DNA from: Microcaldota archaeon
GTDB taxonomy: Archaea > Micrarchaeota > Micrarchaeia > Anstonellales > Bilamarchaeaceae
Length of the DNA: 54,498 bases
Reading direction: 5' to 3'
Assembly: GCA_016212505.1 (NCBI GenBank)
Contig: JACRGB010000014.1
Span: 1-54,498 of the forward strand
Position numbers and translations under genes: made by a program. The notes under the pieces were generated by a model. That model worked only from the letters and a program-made list of their open reading frames with translations, did no database searches and had not been told where the DNA came from. Below are positions 36,813 to 46,644 of the stretch, in pieces (the stretch's first letter is position 1; every line of letters starts with the position of its first letter).

Positions 36813-37562
36813 ATTCAAATAAATGAGGACAATTCCCACGAGTATTAGCTGGTGGACCAAATAAATCGCGAGTGAGTTTTTACCAAATGTCTCGAGCATC
36901 CTATTTTTTATTATATTGGAATTTGCAAATTCCAATGCAGACAAATTTTTGCTAAAATTTGTCCTTGTGCTTTTTTTGAAAATTTCCCGTCTTCTGATCT
37001 CCTGGCCCAGATAAATCCCGATCAAGACAATCCCGAACCAGGGAAGCAAAGGGTAATGGTCAAGTGCGGTATAATCCGGGCTGGTCAAACCCAGCCAAAA
37101 AAGATAGGGCGTACTTACATAAATCCCCGAAGTGATCAGTCCCAAACCAACAAGGACCAATCCAAACAAAACGTTCCATTTTCCGAATTTGAAAAAGAAC
37201 GGGGCGATTATTGTGCTTAGCGCTATCAGGTGGATTATGCCGAATTTTATGAATCCATCATGCGGATAAATCCATGTCACTGCGGTTATGAGCAGCGCAA
37301 CTCCGCCAAGAAGCAAACCTCTTTTCAGATGATGGGTGTAGCCTTCCTTGTTTCTGTTTTCGCTTATAGTCATAGATATTCCTACAATTGTTAGGAAAGA
37401 AACGCCAATTATTCTCTGAAAAACCACAAGAAAAATATTCTGTAAATTAACCTGTACGATCCCAAAATAGTTTAAATCAAAAATAAAATGATAAATTATC
37501 ATAAGTACTATTGCAATGCCACGAGCAATATCGATTTCTATAATTCTTTTTTCTTTCTCCAT
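36798..37562 (-). CDS. DUF1624/heparan-alpha-glucosaminide acetyltransferase-like membrane protein
   Basis: EIDIARGIAIVLMIIYHFIFDLNYFG; C-terminal LETFGKNSLAIYLVHQ. Confidence 0.75.
   Translation of the reverse strand: MEKEKRIIEIDIARGIAIVLMIIYHFIFDLNYFGIVQVNLQNIFLVVFQRIIGVSFLTIVGISMTISENRNKEGYTHHLKRGLLLGGVALLITAVTWIYPHDGFIKFGIIHLIALSTIIAPFFFKFGKWNVLFGLVLVGLGLITSGIYVSTPYLFWLGLTSPDYTALDHYPLLPWFGIVLIGIYLGQEIRRREIFKKSTRTNFSKNLSALEFANSNIIKNRMLETFGKNSLAIYLVHQLILVGIVLIYLNLVAT
36915..36963. repeat. Palindromic module pair inside the DUF1624 gene, copy D
   Basis: Perfect palindrome ATTGGAATTTGCAAATTCCAAT (36915-36936) and GACAAATTTT-TGCT-AAAATTTGTC (36940-36963). Confidence 0.9.
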
Positions 37563-37656
37563 TGTTAGGTTTAGTTATTTAAAATTATAAACGCATCCTA
37601 AGGGAATTTTATCTACTGCCAGGAAGTAACCTAGCAAATAGTTCTAAGAATGAATC

Positions 37657-39576
37657 TCATTTTTTTTCGTTATACTCTCTTGTTTGAACCTTATCATCAT
37701 CTTTCATGCCAACATACCTTACCTTAACTATTCGTTCATTTTCTAATTCTAGTGCTTCTAGAGCAGCATCCTCTTCTGGTGCAAATACTTTTGCGTTCCA
37801 AGCATCTGCAAACATACCTCCTATTGATCCAATATGTTTTCCTGTAGAACAAGATATAAGAACTACTGTGGGTTTGTCGATAAAAGCGTCTCGTAATTTT
37901 ACCAAATCTTCTTTGTCCCCGAGAACTAACTCTGAAGTCACACTTAATACCATCGAGTCTTCTGTCCCATGTGCTAGGAAAGATATTCCACTTATCTTTT
38001 TTCCACTTTCTTCATTAAATAATTCTATTTTTTCATATAACTCTTTCTTGGTTCTGCTTTCCATAATGACCAAATCAGAAAATTTTAATGCATCCAACTT
38101 GTCTTTATCTTCGTAGAAACTGCCATTGTAATCTTCTGTTGCAGCTGAAAGAATTTGAACTGGCTTTCCTTTTTTTACATCCTGTTTCATTTTTCCTTTC
38201 TCTAGTATTTCAGATGCCTCTAGCATGGCTTTTGTGTATCTTAGGAAGTACTCAATTCCATTGTTTTTATGCAACGCAACTACTTTCCTCTCTCCTATTG
38301 CATTGATCCCATAACCTAAATTCAAACATGTTTCCGGATCCAGCTCATTCAGTTTTAGCTTCTTTGCAAGTTCTTCCCCTTTTTCATATATTTTTAAGAA
38401 ATTTTTAGCATCCGATTCTGATTTTAAGAAATAAGTAAACGCGTTCAAAGCACTTAATAGATTAACTGCACCACTAATTTTATCCAAAAAAAGAAAACCA
38501 TCCTTGCTGAAGCCCGGTTCATCAAAGATGCTTGCCAAGTCATCAAAAATAGATGCGCGAGCCATTAATCTACTATCAGAAGGATAAGTATTTGCTCGTT
38601 GAGCTAAATTTTTACTAAGAGCTACCACATAACTTACTGTTTTTTGACTTAACATTTCGGGGTGATGCTCTCTTATTGAATCCAACAAGCAAAGAATATC
38701 CGGCAATTCATTGTTTTTAAAGTTTCCATTAGATATGAAACCTAAGAATTCAAACTTAAATCCTGGTGTTGAAAGTAAATTAGCCAGATTTTTTAATGCG
38801 ATATCTGGTTGGTGCCATTTAGGCGGCTCCCAACCTGGTTTACTCAACTTGTTCCAAAGTGTATCCCACAAAACCCTCTCCACCACCGTAAGAATCTCGA
38901 CTCTAAAAGGAACTTTTTCTAAAAAATCAAAAAATGGTTCTTTCATTTTTTGCCAACCTGGTACTGTATTTATTGCATTAGTTGTACTTACTAACTTAGT
39001 CGCGAAATTCTCGTCCACCATTTTTGGATCAAAGGACTGATTCTCCCACACCCTTCTGAAACTCCCCCAGACCAACTCTGTGGACCATTCATCGGATTTC
39101 TTTTCATACAAATCCGTAAGCCCGCTAACTGCTATCCGTAGTGCTTCCAAATCTCCTGGGGCTGATCTTATTTTTACCATTCTCAATACTACTTTGTCAA
39201 ACTCAGAAGTTTTGTTATATATTGTTCTATTTTTTACGATTTCTGCTATCTCATTTGCCCATGACGGCACAGTGGCTTTTTTATGCTCAATTGGCCATGC
39301 CTTGACCTTAAATTCGGGTTTTTGTATTATCGTATTTAGTAATTGCAGAGCTAAGTGGATTTCGCCAGTCGTCTGAAGTGATCCAATTACAAATTGGATA
39401 GTTTTATACAATCCCAATTTCTGGATATCGTTTGCACCGTTTTTCTGAAATTGTGCAAACATCTGATCAGTAATTGGCTTGTATTGCGGCGAAATTCTTG
39501 CAAATAATGCGTCAGCTTTAAGCTGTGGAATTAGGTCTTTTAGTGCAAACGGCTCAATAATTACTTGTGGTGGCAT
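37657..39576 (-). CDS. Helical-repeat protein with C-terminal caspase/CHAT-like domain
   Basis: C-terminal GISFLAHGTEDSMVL...KPTVVLISCSTGKHIGSIGGMFADAWNAKVFAP: His-Gly and Cys after hydrophobic strands. Confidence 0.55.
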   Translation of the reverse strand: MPPQVIIEPFALKDLIPQLKADALFARISPQYKPITDQMFAQFQKNGANDIQKLGLYKTIQFVIGSLQTTGEIHLALQLLNTIIQKPEFKVKAWPIEHKKATVPSWANEIAEIVKNRTIYNKTSEFDKVVLRMVKIRSAPGDLEALRIAVSGLTDLYEKKSDEWSTELVWGSFRRVWENQSFDPKMVDENFATKLVSTTNAINTVPGWQKMKEPFFDFLEKVPFRVEILTVVERVLWDTLWNKLSKPGWEPPKWHQPDIALKNLANLLSTPGFKFEFLGFISNGNFKNNELPDILCLLDSIREHHPEMLSQKTVSYVVALSKNLAQRANTYPSDSRLMARASIFDDLASIFDEPGFSKDGFLFLDKISGAVNLLSALNAFTYFLKSESDAKNFLKIYEKGEELAKKLKLNELDPETCLNLGYGINAIGERKVVALHKNNGIEYFLRYTKAMLEASEILEKGKMKQDVKKGKPVQILSAATEDYNGSFYEDKDKLDALKFSDLVIMESRTKKELYEKIELFNEESGKKISGISFLAHGTEDSMVLSVTSELVLGDKEDLVKLRDAFIDKPTVVLISCSTGKHIGSIGGMFADAWNAKVFAPEEDAALEALELENERIVKVRYVGMKDDDKVQTREYNEKK

Positions 39577-39685
39577 AACTACCTGATTTATCTATCCACT
39601 ACCCATTTATTCCTTTGCCCAAATCTAACACCGGCCCAATTCGAGACAATTGTGAATTTAAATATAACCATAAATACTCTCATTT

Positions 39686-40849
39686 ATGCGGAATTATTTC
39701 GACGAAGGCATTTTTCGGGATTCGATAATCCAAAAAGAGGAGTTCCTTCTCCCTGATTATCTTCCGGACGAAATTCTTCATCGCGAGCGGCAACTCCAGG
39801 CTATGGCAGATGCCCTCAGGCCACTTGTAAAAAAAAGCCCTGCAATAAATCTTTTTATTCATGGCCCTGCTGGCGTAGGGAAAACAACCTCGATCAAATA
39901 TATCCTAAAGCAACTCTCAGATTCTTCAACAAACCTGCTCATTGTATTTGTTAATTGCTGGCAAACCCCAACCCAGCTTGGCATCTATAACCGTATAATC
40001 GATGAAATGAAGCTTCCCCTCCCCCGGCGGGGCCTTGCGGCTGATGAGATTTTTGATAAGATCCTAAGCTATATGCGCAACTACAACCGGCCGGTAATTA
40101 TTGTGCTCGATGATGTGGATGGGCTTGAGCACCAGGAGGTATTGTATTCGATTTCACGGTCTAACGATTCAGGATCCAACGATTCAAGGTCCAATGATTC
40201 GAAAATCATATTTGCCATTTTGGCAGTAGCCAACAACAAAAATTATCTTGCGCAACTGGACTTTCGCATCAGAAGCTCGTTGCGGTTTTCTGAGCTTGAA
40301 TTCAGATCCTATTCGGCTGAGGAACTTTTTTCAATAATAAAACTTAGGGCAGAAGCCGCTCTTGTTCCCGGGAGCTATGACGATAAGCTCTTGCTGAAAA
40401 TTGCCAATTCAACTGAAGGTGGTTCTGCCCGCCGTGCCATTGAACTATTGTGGAAGGCAGCAAAGCATGCTGATGGATCGGAAAAGAAAACAATCATGAT
40501 CCAGGACCTTGAGGATGTTTTGGCCGAAAGCGCCTCCGCTTCAATAAAACCCGAGCTAAAAACCAGCCTCAGCAAGGAAGAGCAGCTTATCGTGGGGCTG
40601 CTGAATAAATCTGAAAAAGGGCTTGAATCCTCGGAACTTTATGGCAAATTCATTGCAAAAATCCCAAAGTCAAAAAGGCAGATAAGGAATTATCTTGACT
40701 TGCTGGAAGAAAAAGGGATCATTGTTTCAAAAGATGCCGCGCAGGCAGAAGGCAAGGAAAGCATTATGAAATCAAGGATATTCAGTTTAAAAAGTCCAGG
40801 AAGTTCCGGAAGTGCAGGAAATTCACTTTCTGATTCAGAGCCTAAGTAA
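39686..40849 (+). CDS. cdc6: Orc1/Cdc6 replication initiator
   Basis: Walker A FIHGPAGVGKTTSIKYIL; Walker B IIVLDDVDGLE; C-terminal winged helix. Confidence 0.9.
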   Translation: MRNYFDEGIFRDSIIQKEEFLLPDYLPDEILHRERQLQAMADALRPLVKKSPAINLFIHGPAGVGKTTSIKYILKQLSDSSTNLLIVFVNCWQTPTQLGIYNRIIDEMKLPLPRRGLAADEIFDKILSYMRNYNRPVIIVLDDVDGLEHQEVLYSISRSNDSGSNDSRSNDSKIIFAILAVANNKNYLAQLDFRIRSSLRFSELEFRSYSAEELFSIIKLRAEAALVPGSYDDKLLLKIANSTEGGSARRAIELLWKAAKHADGSEKKTIMIQDLEDVLAESASASIKPELKTSLSKEEQLIVGLLNKSEKGLESSELYGKFIAKIPKSKRQIRNYLDLLEEKGIIVSKDAAQAEGKESIMKSRIFSLKSPGSSGSAGNSLSDSEPK

Positions 40850-41485
40850 GAACGTCGTCCTATACAACCTTTTTCCCTGGCTTCGGCCGATCAGTTTTTT
40901 TGTTATGAATGTTTTTTCCTTTAGCATTACCATAACTTCAACTACTGCCCGGGATTTTCCAACGTAAATATCTAGTCCTTCTTCCTTTTCCTCGCTTTTG
41001 GCGATAAATGTCCGCTTACTTAATTTTTCTATAAGTAGTTCTGATAGTTTTTCGATTTTTCTCGCGTTGCCCCGCAGTTGAATAATCCCCTCATAATATC
41101 CACCGCTCATCCTTGAGCATTCCGGGCATATCGTTGGCCTCAGGTCAAGGGGAATGGGCCGCTCGATCAATTTTGCTTCCCTTCCTTTGGTTATTGTAAA
41201 GTTCATGGCCTTTTTTTCAAAATTATATTCTGCATGGCTATATTCCCCATCGCACTTGGTGAGGATATATTTTTTGATTTTTGATTCGTTATATGGCATC
41301 CATTTTCCCTGCAAAAAAATCCGCTCGCACCTTTTGCACTGCTCAAAATCAATCTTTAGCGGCGTTTCGATCTTATACGGATAGCAGTCCACACAGAAAG
41401 CGTCAAGGAATTCCACTACTTCCTCGCTTCGCCCGCACTTTGGGCACAATAATGCGCTGCTTAAACTTTTTGTACTTGCCATCAA
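40835..41485 (-). CDS. nmd3: NMD3-like protein
   Basis: Zinc motifs CPKCGRSEEVVEFLDAFCVDCYP, CKRCER, CPECSRMSGGYYEGIIQLRG. Confidence 0.85.
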   Translation of the reverse strand: MMASTKSLSSALLCPKCGRSEEVVEFLDAFCVDCYPYKIETPLKIDFEQCKRCERIFLQGKWMPYNESKIKKYILTKCDGEYSHAEYNFEKKAMNFTITKGREAKLIERPIPLDLRPTICPECSRMSGGYYEGIIQLRGNARKIEKLSELLIEKLSKRTFIAKSEEKEEGLDIYVGKSRAVVEVMVMLKEKTFITKKLIGRSQGKRLYRTTFLLRL

Positions 41486-41518
41486 TAATTTAAATCATGC
41501 AGAACGATATTAAAACCG

Positions 41519-43390
41519 ATGACCAGCAACATAAACAAGGCAGTTAATCTTACTTCGTATTTTATCAGTCTCCCGACCTGGCAATACATCGTAGCTGTAA
41601 TGCTGCTAATAGCCGTCGTTTTTGGCTTAATTTTCGATCTGGAAAAAAACCTCACCTTCAAGGCGCCGATAAAGGAAATAACTGACGCGCTGGTTTTGCT
41701 CTTCCTTCCGGCAATTTTGTCATCTTTGATAATTAAATTAATGGTTGGCAGCATGCCCTATCGGCGTATTGCAGCTACTGCATTAGGAGGCGAGCTCGTA
41801 TATGCAATCGCATACGCACTGACTTTGCTTCTTGTTGGCAGCGATCCGTTTTTGGCCCAAATTGTCCTACTGATAGGCTCTGCACTGGTTTTCGTTTTAT
41901 GGTATGTTATTGCCCGGTTTGTTTTTGTCCTAAAATACCGCTCGATCCTTTTTGCAATAATTCAGCTCCTTTTTTACCTTGTTTTCCTGGTGGGGAGCAG
42001 CGCGATTTACGCCCCTGCCGGCCCCTTTCTGGCCATTGCGGCAAAATTTTATTTCTCATCCCTTATCCTGCTTGGTGCTCTTGTATTATTTTTCTTCATA
42101 ATCAATGCGCCGATGAAAAAGAACCTCGGGCTAAAAAGTACCGATGCGATTTCCTACCTTTCGGCGCAATGGCTGTACCATAATAAGGACATGGAAAAGG
42201 CATTTGTGCAGGTTGGTGAGAGGGCTAAAACCATTGTCTCGATAATGGGGTTCAAAAGGAAAAAGGACTCGGTCTTTTTTATTACTCCCTATGTCCATTT
42301 TGGGCCTTTTGGAAACCTTGGCGGCAGCGAATTTTCCTCATTAATTGCACGGGAAGTGGATAATAAATACAAGTCCAAAACCTTCGTTTTTCATGGTACT
42401 GTGACGCACGACCTTAACCCGGTCTCATCTTCAGAGCTTTCCAAGATAACTTCTGCCATCGACCGGATGCTCAAAAAAGCAGATTATGCAAAGGCCAAAG
42501 CCGCGCTGTGTTTGGGAAAATACGAGGAATGCATGAGCCAGACCCTTCTGATAAACGACAGCGCCCTGGTAAGCCTAAGCCGCGCGCCAAATCTCACTGA
42601 AGATATTAATTTCGGGGTTGGCCTTTCGATAATCAACGAGGCTGAAAAATTTGTCAAGCGCGCGATGGTTGTTGATCAGCACAATTCCGAGACCGGCGAA
42701 ATAACCAGCTTTGAGCCCGGCAGCGTAGTCGGGTACAATTACCTTAGTGCAACTACTGACTCATTAGCAAATTCCAATAAGAAAAAATCAAAGTTTGCCC
42801 AGCTAAAAATTGGCGCATCATTTGTCGATCCAGGGGCGCTGGGTTCTATTGGCGGTGCAGGGATAAAGATTGCGGTTTTTTCTACCGAGCCCATGTATGT
42901 GATGGTTGTAATTGACTGCAATGGAATTACTCCCCAGTTCAAGGAATCTTTGGAAAAGGAGATCAAAAATCAGGCAAAGGGAATTGGCAAAAATCCCAAA
43001 GCCGGCGAAACTGGAATCGAAAATGGAATGGAAACTGGAATGGGCTCTGGAATGGAAACTAGGGCCGGATCAGGAATCGAAGTTGGGATCTTCACTACCG
43101 ATACCCATCAGACCAATGTCGTGCGCGGAGTGCTCAACCCATTAAAGGCCGAAGATGAGATACTTGGTAAGATAAAAGACGGGTTCTCAAAAGCCCTTGC
43201 TGATATGCAGGAAGCAGAATTCTTTTCCGATAAGCTCTGGATCGATATCGATGTTATTGGCGCCAAGCAGTCAATAGAAGTCGTTTCAACAATAAATTCG
43301 ATTGTCGCAGTTGCCAAAATAACCTTGCCGCTGATTTTTATCGGTGCAGTGCTCCTTGTATTTGCCATAGCCAGCAGGTTCTGGCATTAA
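41519..43390 (+). CDS. DUF2070 family membrane protein
   Basis: Multiple TM segments; ITPYVHFGPFGNLGGSEFSSLIA; VFHGTVTHDLNPVSS. Confidence 0.8.
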   Translation: MTSNINKAVNLTSYFISLPTWQYIVAVMLLIAVVFGLIFDLEKNLTFKAPIKEITDALVLLFLPAILSSLIIKLMVGSMPYRRIAATALGGELVYAIAYALTLLLVGSDPFLAQIVLLIGSALVFVLWYVIARFVFVLKYRSILFAIIQLLFYLVFLVGSSAIYAPAGPFLAIAAKFYFSSLILLGALVLFFFIINAPMKKNLGLKSTDAISYLSAQWLYHNKDMEKAFVQVGERAKTIVSIMGFKRKKDSVFFITPYVHFGPFGNLGGSEFSSLIAREVDNKYKSKTFVFHGTVTHDLNPVSSSELSKITSAIDRMLKKADYAKAKAALCLGKYEECMSQTLLINDSALVSLSRAPNLTEDINFGVGLSIINEAEKFVKRAMVVDQHNSETGEITSFEPGSVVGYNYLSATTDSLANSNKKKSKFAQLKIGASFVDPGALGSIGGAGIKIAVFSTEPMYVMVVIDCNGITPQFKESLEKEIKNQAKGIGKNPKAGETGIENGMETGMGSGMETRAGSGIEVGIFTTDTHQTNVVRGVLNPLKAEDEILGKIKDGFSKALADMQEAEFFSDKLWIDIDVIGAKQSIEVVSTINSIVAVAKITLPLIFIGAVLLVFAIASRFWH

Positions 43391-43499
43391 TTAGTATAAA
43401 TTGAATTGGCCGATATTGATTATTGCGCTAACCTAAGCATTTTTAAGATTAGGAGAAATATTATAATGAAGGTACTCAAGGATTATTCAAGGTGAAGAT

Positions 43500-45671
43500 G
43501 TGGTTGCAAAAGAAACTTCGGCAGAAACAAAAAGAACTGATTTTTACGATGGTATGAGCCGTGAGCAAATCTCTGCCATCCAGTTCAAGGTAAATCAGGT
43601 ATTTGAGGCACATGCTGGCCACGACCAGCCCCGTAAAATGACCGATGGTGTTGCTAACCAAAATTTTATCGATAATGTCCGAAATGCCCAGGCTTGGCTA
43701 GGGTTTAGAAAACCAGATGGGAATTGGGGTGAAAAGTCTGATGCCAAATATGATAAGAAGATAGGGATCAGTCCTCCCGGATCAGATCAACTCGCCATTA
43801 GGGGTTCCCTCGAAGGAACTCCAAAAACGATTGGGCCACTTCGTGCGGTTTCACCAGGAAAAGTTTCTAGTGGCCCGAGAAGTGCGGAGCGGGTGTTTTC
43901 AACTGAAGATAGTGAATCTTACGTAACTAGGAATAAAGATGGTAAAAAAATATTCAAAATTGAGGAAGGTTTTGTCGTTACTGCCACTCTCTCCCCCGAG
44001 AAAAAACGAGAACTAAAAGAAACAGATGCAAAAGGACAAAAAATTCAATTTCCTGTTTTATCTCCTGAAGAACTGGACAAAGAAGCTGAAAAAGAAGCTC
44101 AAAAACGCCACAACCAAGAAGCTACTGAGCTGGCCAATGCGCTTCGGGTGGAAGGCAACAAGGCCTGGACCGAACTCAAAGAACGAAGAAGGGCAGAACT
44201 TGCGGATGCAGTACTTGCCTTTTCAATGGGCGAGCTTCCTCCTGCCCAGACATTAATTCACCTTGCCGCTGGCCCTGTCAGTAGTTATGCAATTGACGAT
44301 CCGCAATTAACTTTAACCGAAAAAGATGTCCTTTCACACCTAAATGACTCAGTAACCGGAGGAAAATTCCAGCTTGCTGAACTTGGAAGACTAAAGAGAA
44401 TGGATCTTATTAACCAGCAAACTTATCTTGCAGGAATCCAAGCACTCGAAAAAAAATCAAAACCTGCTGCTGAGGCAGTTGCGATTGCTCCTGCAGCTCC
44501 AGCACCCGTAAAAAGGCCAAAAGAAGAAGAAAAACCTCCATCATCACCGCCGGCCGTGGCTGTTGAAGCACCAAAACCTTCTGGTCCGACAATTTTTGAC
44601 CGGGCTCGTGATTTTGTTGGCTCAGTTATTGGCAGTCCGCCTGCACAACTTGCTGATTTTTCCGAGCTCGATAAGATCCGCGCCGCAGTTAATGGCGGCT
44701 CTGCAAGAGTTACCTCAGATGAAAAAAGGTTTGTAACACTTCAAGTCGGCGAGGAAAAATATACCGTAACTACAACGGAATATTCCAGGATGCTAAGACA
44801 AAGAGACGAATTAGTTACTAAACAAAAAAGAGAAGAGGAAGAAGCCCGGGCCAAAGCAGCGCGTGCCGAAGCTGAACCATCAAGGATCCCAAGAGCTGCA
44901 GCCCAAAATGCCCCTACAACTAAACCACCAACTGAGGTAATCAAGATGCCGCCAGAACTTAGGCAACCTCCTGCTGCCCAAAAGGTGGCTAAGCCTCCTG
45001 AAGAAGAGGAAGAAAAACCAGCAAAAAAAGCCCCTAAACCTAGAACTCCCGAGCAAGAAAGAATGGCTCGGGAAATTGCCAATATGGGGTTTCTTCGTCA
45101 ACTTAAGGCACCTAGGCCTCTGGTTTTTGATACTGCTCCTGACCGAGCCTTTGAAGGGGTCGGGGGTCTGAGTGTTAAAGAATCCGAAGGAGGGCTAAAA
45201 ACCCGAGGATCAGGTACAACTGCAACGGTTAAAGGTATCGGTCAGTTGCGTGCTGGCGGGCCTGGTGAAGTTTCCAGCGGTAAAAAAGGAGCTGAAAAAA
45301 CCGGAAAAGCCATCGCAGAAAAACCGCAACTTGATGTGTCCAATCCCGGAGCACTTGAAGATCAACTTCGTACCCGCGCAGATGGGGGCTCCAGTAAATA
45401 TTATGTATTGGTAAAATCCGACATCACCGGTTGCAGTGTCATATTTGAAACTAATAAGGCATTTAATGATCTTTCTGCAGCTGAGCGGAAGCAGGCCATA
45501 AAACGCGAGATAGATGCTGGTCGTATATATGCACCTAATGGCCAACTGGTGGGTAATACAGAGCTTATTGATTTGCTCAGGGGCAAAAAATTAGACTTTG
45601 GGGATGACCCTCGGCAATATCTTGCAGGCAAATTCACCGGCAATATTCGGCTCAAAACTCTCGAGCAGTGA
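43500..45671 (+). CDS. Large low-complexity protein with internal repeat (GTG start)
   Basis: AGGTGA SD before GTG; two copies of GxLRAxxPGxVSSG; Pro/Lys/Glu-rich middle. Confidence 0.65.
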   Translation: MVAKETSAETKRTDFYDGMSREQISAIQFKVNQVFEAHAGHDQPRKMTDGVANQNFIDNVRNAQAWLGFRKPDGNWGEKSDAKYDKKIGISPPGSDQLAIRGSLEGTPKTIGPLRAVSPGKVSSGPRSAERVFSTEDSESYVTRNKDGKKIFKIEEGFVVTATLSPEKKRELKETDAKGQKIQFPVLSPEELDKEAEKEAQKRHNQEATELANALRVEGNKAWTELKERRRAELADAVLAFSMGELPPAQTLIHLAAGPVSSYAIDDPQLTLTEKDVLSHLNDSVTGGKFQLAELGRLKRMDLINQQTYLAGIQALEKKSKPAAEAVAIAPAAPAPVKRPKEEEKPPSSPPAVAVEAPKPSGPTIFDRARDFVGSVIGSPPAQLADFSELDKIRAAVNGGSARVTSDEKRFVTLQVGEEKYTVTTTEYSRMLRQRDELVTKQKREEEEARAKAARAEAEPSRIPRAAAQNAPTTKPPTEVIKMPPELRQPPAAQKVAKPPEEEEEKPAKKAPKPRTPEQERMAREIANMGFLRQLKAPRPLVFDTAPDRAFEGVGGLSVKESEGGLKTRGSGTTATVKGIGQLRAGGPGEVSSGKKGAEKTGKAIAEKPQLDVSNPGALEDQLRTRADGGSSKYYVLVKSDITGCSVIFETNKAFNDLSAAERKQAIKREIDAGRIYAPNGQLVGNTELIDLLRGKKLDFGDDPRQYLAGKFTGNIRLKTLEQ

Positions 45672-45672
45672 C

Positions 45673-45793
45673 AATTTCAAGACCCAGAGCCCCAAAACTC
45701 GAAACCAGCCACTCAAAACCTCAAAACCCAGAACCCAAGACCAGAAACCCAAAACATCATGGCCCAAAACCCGAAACTGGAAAACCGGAAACC
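45673..45793. repeat. T-poor C/A-rich imperfect tandem tract (G/T-rich on the minus strand)
   Basis: Repeated CCCAAAAC/CCCGAAAC-like units between convergent genes. Confidence 0.7.
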
Positions 45794-45796
45794 CGC

Positions 45797-46639
45797 TTAT
45801 GCTCCCACCATCATCCTCAATATGTCCCTTATTCCAGGGGCAAAGCCCATGATCATTATTGCAAGGGCAATAAAGTTGCGGTCCTGCTCATCCATCTTTT
45901 CTTTCTTAAGTAAGTATGCTGCGGCAAAAGAAATCCCGACTTTAACCAGATAAAAGACAAAGAACGTGCCAAATATCTGCCCTATTCCTGCCGAGATAAC
46001 GTGCTGCTCAAAATACTGCTTGCCGCTTATCTTCGAGAAAATATCAATTACAAAAAATGTTGCTGCACCATCAAGCGCGTGCGCCCCAACTATGGCCGCA
46101 AGTATCTTGTCCTTAAAATATAGCCATGCCAAATATGCAGGAATTGCTGCGAGCAGGATTATCGGGATTGCATAAGCCCAGTATGCCATAAACGGGACGA
46201 GCAGCAGAAAGTGCGGGAGCCACAGCGCCAAGCCGACAAAACCGAGCAAATTGGTTTTTTTGAATTTGTACAGGATCGCCAGCGAGACGAGCATGACGGC
46301 GGCAGTTACGATATAGATTCCCGGGCTCACAGTCAGATAGCCATAGTTCCAAATCCCGGATTTTAGTACAAATTCGTGAAATATGCTGACTGGCTTGAAA
46401 ATCCCACTGTCAACTGCATCAGTTACAACGCGTACGGTAGACCCAAAAAGCACAAAGGCCATTACGCTTTTTACAAAATTATCATCCACTTTTACCCGGC
46501 TCTTGAGGCCGCGATAAATAAAATAAATCGCAACTATCGCGATTATCGCGTACGTCAAAGTATTGACGATATTATAGCCCTGCTTGCTCCAAATCGGACT
46601 GATAAAGTAATCGTATATAAAGTTTTCCATAGTTACCAT
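45797..46639 (-). CDS. DUF63 family membrane protein
   Basis: YDYFISPIWSKQGYNIVNTLTYAII...GAHALDGAATFFVIDIF. Confidence 0.85.
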   Translation of the reverse strand: MVTMENFIYDYFISPIWSKQGYNIVNTLTYAIIAIVAIYFIYRGLKSRVKVDDNFVKSVMAFVLFGSTVRVVTDAVDSGIFKPVSIFHEFVLKSGIWNYGYLTVSPGIYIVTAAVMLVSLAILYKFKKTNLLGFVGLALWLPHFLLLVPFMAYWAYAIPIILLAAIPAYLAWLYFKDKILAAIVGAHALDGAATFFVIDIFSKISGKQYFEQHVISAGIGQIFGTFFVFYLVKVGISFAAAYLLKKEKMDEQDRNFIALAIMIMGFAPGIRDILRMMVGA

Positions 46640-46644
46640 CCAGC

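Noticed and set aside
39577-39685. Replication origin upstream of cdc6
   Set aside because: Location would fit, but I could not see a convincing pair of origin recognition box repeats in this short AT-rich spacer; needs GC-skew and motif search on the complete genome.
44741-45545. Antisense ORFs opposite the low-complexity protein
   Set aside because: Compositional artefacts of the Pro/Lys/Glu-rich sense frame.
45598-45953. Three overlapping ORFs in the C/A-rich tract
   Set aside because: Low-complexity translation (repeated KTRNPKP-like) with no initiation signal.
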